Source: Raineyella sp964402325 (GTDB lineage Bacteria; Actinomycetota; Actinomycetes; Propionibacteriales; Propionibacteriaceae). Taken from it: a stretch of 7,661 nucleotides of DNA. Below the pieces are notes generated by a model. That model saw only the letters and a list, made by a program, of their open reading frames with translations. It was not told the origin of the DNA and searched no databases. Numbering within the stretch: position 1 is the first letter of the stretch; every line of letters starts with the position of its first letter. The translations under genes were made by a program, and so were the position numbers. This document shows positions 4,522 through 7,661 of this stretch, piece by piece. Location of the stretch: positions 1 to 7,661 of the forward strand of contig CAYOBI010000101.1 in assembly GCA_964402325.1 (NCBI GenBank), in the 5' to 3' direction.

Positions 4522-6170
4522 TGCCGGGACCGGTCCACCGCGCACTGCTGTCGAGGGCCCGGGCGACGAGGTTCCACCTCGCCGCCGGGGCCCTCGTCGG
4601 CACCGCCACAGCTTTCCTGGTGGTCGCCCAGGCCTGGCTGCTGTCGCACCAGGTCGCGTCCGTCTTCGACACCCACCGGGTGGACGGCCTGGGTCGTACG
4701 GTCGGGCTGCTCGCCCTGGTGCTGCTCGGCCGCGCCCTGCTGAGGGGCGTCAACCCGTGGCTCGGCCAACGCGCCGCGGCGCTGGTCAAGGGCCAGCTGC
4801 GCCACGAGGTGGTCGAAGCCCGGCTCGGGCGGCCGCTGGACCCGCGGACCGACACCGGTGGGCTGGTCGACCTGGTCACCCACGGCCTGGACGCGCTGGA
4901 CGGCTACTACGCCAAGTACCTGCCGCAGCTGCTGCTGGCGGTCACCGTGCCGCTGGTGGTCGGGGTGGCGATCCTGACCACCGACCTGTGGTCCACCCTG
5001 GTCGTGGTGCTGACGGTGCCGCTGATCCCGTTCTTCATGGCGCTGGTCGGCTGGGCGACCGAACGCCGGATGGCCCGCCGCTGGGCGGTGCAGGCCCGGC
5101 TGGCGCACCACTTCGCCGACCTGGTCGCCGGGCTGCCGACGCTGCAGGTGTTCGGCCGGGCCCGTGCCCAGGCGATCGGGCTGCAGCGGATCGAGGCCCG
5201 CAACCGTGCGGAGACGATGGGCACGCTGCGGATCTCGTTCCTCTCCTCGATGACCCTGGAACTGCTGTCGACGCTGTCGGTCGCGATCATCGCAGTGTCC
5301 ATCGGCGTGCGGACCGTGAACGGGGAGATGGACCTGACCACCGGACTGTTCCTGCTGATCCTCGCCCCCGAGATCTACCTGCCGCTGCGCCAGGTGGGGG
5401 TGCACTACCACGACTCCGCCGAGGGGGTCGCCGCCGCCGACCGGGCGTTCGCCGAGATCGATGCGCCGCGGGTCGGGGCGGGCTCGCCGGACGTCGCCCC
5501 GGCAGCTGCTGCGGACGCTCCCGTGCTGCGCGTCCGCGGCCTGGCGGTGCGCTATCCGGGCGCCGACGCCCCCGCGCTGCAGGGCCTCGACCTCGAGCTC
5601 GCCCGCGGCGAGTTCGTCGCGGTCGTCGGGCCCAGCGGCGGCGGGAAGTCCACCCTGCTGGCGGTGCTGATGGGCTTCGTCCGGCCGACCTCCGGCGAGG
5701 TGCTGCTCGGCGGCGTACCGCTGGAGCAGGCCGACCTGCCCGCCTGGCGCCGCACCGTCGCCTGGGTGGGCCAGACCCCCGGGCTGCCGGAACGTACGGT
5801 CGGGGCGAACGTCGCCCTCGGTGCGCCGGACGCGCCCCGGGAGGCGCTCCGCGAGGCGCTGGACCGGGCCGGGGCGGCCGACCTGGCCCTGGACCACGTC
5901 GTCGGCGACGAGTCCGAGGGGCTCTCCGACGGGGAGCGCCGCCGCGTCGGGCTGGCCCGCGCCCTGCTGCGGCTCAGCCACGGCGGCGGCCGGCTGCTCG
6001 TCCTGGACGAACCCACGGCCGGCCTCGATCCCGACACCGAACGCCGGGTGCTGGCCACGCTGCGGGCGACCGACGGCACGACCGGCGCCCTCGTCGTCAC
6101 GCACCGGCCCGCCGTGGTGGCGGCCTGTGACCGGGTCGTCACCGTCGGCGCCGTGGAGGTGGCGGCATGA
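4521..6170 (+). CDS. cydD: CydDC ABC exporter subunit CydD (permease fused to ATPase)
   Basis: A 549-residue half-transporter: a type IV ABC exporter membrane domain (about 1-310, six helices expected) followed by a nucleotide-binding domain. The family stretch VVAQAWLLSHQV is in helix 1 and FADLVAGLPTLQVFGRA is the coupling-region motif. In the ATPase, the A-loop Tyr345, Walker A GPSGGGKST (370-378), Q-loop Gln418, signature LSDGE (468-472), Walker B ending DE (496-497) and H-loop His528 are all present. The catalytic Glu497 is intact. The signature has Asp in place of the first Gly of LSGGQ/E. With CydC it forms a heterodimer needed to assemble cytochrome bd; E. coli CydDC has been tied to export of cysteine/glutathione and, from recent structures, to haem handling, so the substrate remains debated. 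The start ATG overlaps the cydB TGA. No good Shine-Dalgarno site precedes it, pointing to coupled translation. The frame stays open far upstream inside cydB, but that part has no matching protein signature. Confidence 0.95.
   Translation: MPGPVHRALLSRARATRFHLAAGALVGTATAFLVVAQAWLLSHQVASVFDTHRVDGLGRTVGLLALVLLGRALLRGVNPWLGQRAAALVKGQLRHEVVEARLGRPLDPRTDTGGLVDLVTHGLDALDGYYAKYLPQLLLAVTVPLVVGVAILTTDLWSTLVVVLTVPLIPFFMALVGWATERRMARRWAVQARLAHHFADLVAGLPTLQVFGRARAQAIGLQRIEARNRAETMGTLRISFLSSMTLELLSTLSVAIIAVSIGVRTVNGEMDLTTGLFLLILAPEIYLPLRQVGVHYHDSAEGVAAADRAFAEIDAPRVGAGSPDVAPAAAADAPVLRVRGLAVRYPGADAPALQGLDLELARGEFVAVVGPSGGGKSTLLAVLMGFVRPTSGEVLLGGVPLEQADLPAWRRTVAWVGQTPGLPERTVGANVALGAPDAPREALREALDRAGAADLALDHVVGDESEGLSDGERRRVGLARALLRLSHGGGRLLVLDEPTAGLDPDTERRVLATLRATDGTTGALVVTHRPAVVAACDRVVTVGAVEVAA
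6155..6159 (+). promoter_or_regulatory. Ribosome-binding site of cydC inside the cydD 3' end
   Basis: GGAGG lies 7 nt before the cydC ATG at 6167, within the last codons of cydD. It is the strongest Shine-Dalgarno match in the operon and fixes the cydC start, which overlaps the cydD stop as ATGA. Confidence 0.75.
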
Positions 6171-7661
6171 GCCGGCCTACCGATCCGGCCGGGACCGGCG
6201 AGACCCGTACGACCGTCCTGCTCGCCACCCTGCTGCGGGCGGTCCCCGAGGGCCGGTCCCGGGTGCTCGGCTCGGTGCTGCTCGCCGCGGGCGCCTCGGG
6301 GGCAGCGGTGGCGCTGATGGCGGTCTCGGCGTGGCTGCTGTCGCGGGCCGCCGAGCACCCGCCGATCCTCTACCTGATGGTGGCGATCACCTCCGTGCGG
6401 ACCTTCGGGATCTCCCGCGGCGTGCTGCGCTATGCCGAACGCCTGGTCGGGCATGACCTGGCACTGCGGATGCAGAGCGCGCTGCGGCTGCGGGTCTACG
6501 ACGTGCTGAGCCGCACCACCCTGCTCGGGCGGCGCCGGGGCGACCTGCTGGTGCGGGTCGTCGACGACGTCCGGGCCGTGATGGACGCCGTCGTGCGGGT
6601 GCTCGTCCCGGCCACCGCCGCCGGCCTGGTCGCGGTCGCCACCACACTGGGCATCGGCGTCGTGTCGGTGCCGGCCGCGGCGTTGCTCGGCCTCAGCGCG
6701 GTCCTCGCCGGGATCGTCGTCCCGTGGCTCGCCCGGGTCGCCTCGGGGCGGGCCGACGCCTCGCTGGCGCCGTTGCGCGGTGAACTCGCCGACGCCGTCA
6801 CCGTGCTGCACCGGACCGCCCCCGACTTGGTCGCCTACGGGGTGCAGGACGCCGCGCTCGCCCGGGTCGACGGGCTGAACGCACGGCTCACCGCCGCCGA
6901 GGAGCGGGCCGCCTGGGTCCGCGGGCTGTCCGGGGCGCTGCAGGTGCTCGCCGCCGGCGTCGCGGTCGTCGGGGCTCTGCTGGTCGGGGCCCCCGCGGTG
7001 GCGGCCGGGACGCTGCCCGCGGTCCAGCTGGCCGTGCTCGTGCTCACCCCGCTGGCCCTGCACGAGACCCTCGAACCGCTCGCCGAGGCGGCCCAGACCT
7101 GGACCCGGGTCCGGACCTCGCTGCGGCGGGTCGACGAGGTGCTCTCCGTCCCGCCGTCCGGCGAGGAGACCGGGCCGGAGCGCCTGCCCGGCGGCCCCTC
7201 GATCGACGTCCACGGACTCCAGGCCGGGTGGCCCGGCGCCGACCCGGTCGTCACGGGCCTCGACCTGCACGTCGGGCCGGGCGAGCGGGTCGCGCTGGTC
7301 GGGCGCAGCGGTCTCGGCAAGACCACGGTGGCGGCGACCCTGATGGGACTGCTGCCGCCCCGGGCCGGTGAGGTCGAGGTGCACGGCACGGTCGGTTACC
7401 TCGCGCAGGACGCGCATGTCTTCGACACCTCCGTCGACGAGAACGTACGGATCGGCCGCAAGGACGCCACCCCCGACGAGGTCGCGACCGCGCTGCGGCG
7501 TGCCGGGCTCGACCTGGCGTCGGATCGCGAGGTCGGTGAGCACGGCGGACGGCTGTCCGGTGGCGAGGCCCGGCGGCTGGCGGCGGCGCGGCTGTTCGTC
7601 GGTGACGCCGACGTGGTGATCCTCGACGAACCGACCGAACACCTCGACGAGGAGACCGCGC
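6167..7661 (+). CDS. cydC: CydDC ABC exporter subunit CydC, 3' end cut by the window
   Basis: The frame is open from the ATG at 6167 to the window end: 498 codons, lacking the H-loop and final 50-70 residues. The membrane domain has the CydC-specific stretch VSAWLLSRAAEHPPI (53-67) and the RYAERLVGHD motif (88-97) shared with E. coli CydC. The ATPase domain shows an A-loop Trp355 in place of the usual Tyr, Walker A GRSGLGKTT (379-387), Gln414 of the Q-loop in YLAQDAHVFD, a canonical signature LSGGE (463-467), Walker B ending DE (487-488) and a D-loop EHLD. The Walker A to Q-loop distance is 29 residues, 13 fewer than in the partner CydD (42), so one strand-turn element seems absent. The gene overlaps cydD by 4 bp behind a GGAGG site, giving matched output of the two halves. 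CydC and CydD are separate here, unlike the single fused cydCD gene of Streptomyces. Confidence is high for identity; the end is simply not in view. Confidence 0.95.
   Translation, partial: MSRPTDPAGTGETRTTVLLATLLRAVPEGRSRVLGSVLLAAGASGAAVALMAVSAWLLSRAAEHPPILYLMVAITSVRTFGISRGVLRYAERLVGHDLALRMQSALRLRVYDVLSRTTLLGRRRGDLLVRVVDDVRAVMDAVVRVLVPATAAGLVAVATTLGIGVVSVPAAALLGLSAVLAGIVVPWLARVASGRADASLAPLRGELADAVTVLHRTAPDLVAYGVQDAALARVDGLNARLTAAEERAAWVRGLSGALQVLAAGVAVVGALLVGAPAVAAGTLPAVQLAVLVLTPLALHETLEPLAEAAQTWTRVRTSLRRVDEVLSVPPSGEETGPERLPGGPSIDVHGLQAGWPGADPVVTGLDLHVGPGERVALVGRSGLGKTTVAATLMGLLPPRAGEVEVHGTVGYLAQDAHVFDTSVDENVRIGRKDATPDEVATALRRAGLDLASDREVGEHGGRLSGGEARRLAAARLFVGDADVVILDEPTEHLDEETA

Noticed and set aside
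3328..4545. 405-codon minus-strand frame over cydB
   Set aside because: Low-complexity charged translation opposite a well-conserved cydB; a composition artefact.
5552..7642. 696-codon open frame on the minus strand across cydD and cydC
   Set aside because: It mirrors two genes with complete ABC-transporter motifs. Its translation is rich in Arg, Gly, Pro and Gln with no recognisable domain, as expected for an antisense frame in high-G+C DNA.

Overview
The window is about 72-75% G+C by eye. It has strongly G/C-biased third codon positions, tight gene packing and actinobacterial protein families, so it reads as chromosomal DNA of a high-G+C Actinomycetota. A member of the Micromonosporaceae or Propionibacteriales is my best guess, but the sequence does not fix the genus. 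I see no RNA genes, insertion sequences, CRISPR arrays or phage genes.

Left part (1-1790). The 3' end of a RibD C-terminal-domain (dihydrofolate-reductase-like) reductase reads rightward and overlaps tail to tail by 49 bp with a leftward SBF-like (YfeH/RCH1-type) transporter gene. Upstream of the transporter, on the same minus strand, lies a small BlaI/MecI/CopY-family winged-helix repressor gene.

Middle (1782-1937). This is a divergent control region between the blaI-like gene and cydA. It holds a 15-bp dyad, a perfect 23-bp dyad with 10-bp arms, a third 7-bp-arm dyad, and promoter -10 boxes for both genes. The blaI-like gene (from its second ATG), cydA and the transporter gene all show the same arrangement: a TAGNNT box, exactly 7 nt, then ATG. 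This predicts leaderless mRNAs for all three.

Right part (1938-7661). A tightly coupled cydA-cydB-cydD-cydC operon encodes cytochrome bd menaquinol oxidase subunits I and II and the two halves of the CydDC ABC exporter needed to assemble it. cydC runs off the right edge just after Walker B. CydDC supports maturation of the haem-bearing CydAB complex, which reduces oxygen to water with electrons from quinol at low oxygen or under respiratory stress.

The divergent layout suggests that the BlaI-like protein regulates itself and the cyd operon. No BlaR1/MecR1-type sensor protease is in the window, and the regulator has no cysteine, so its signal is unknown. I do not see a wholly new system. The most interesting part is the control region and its regulator.
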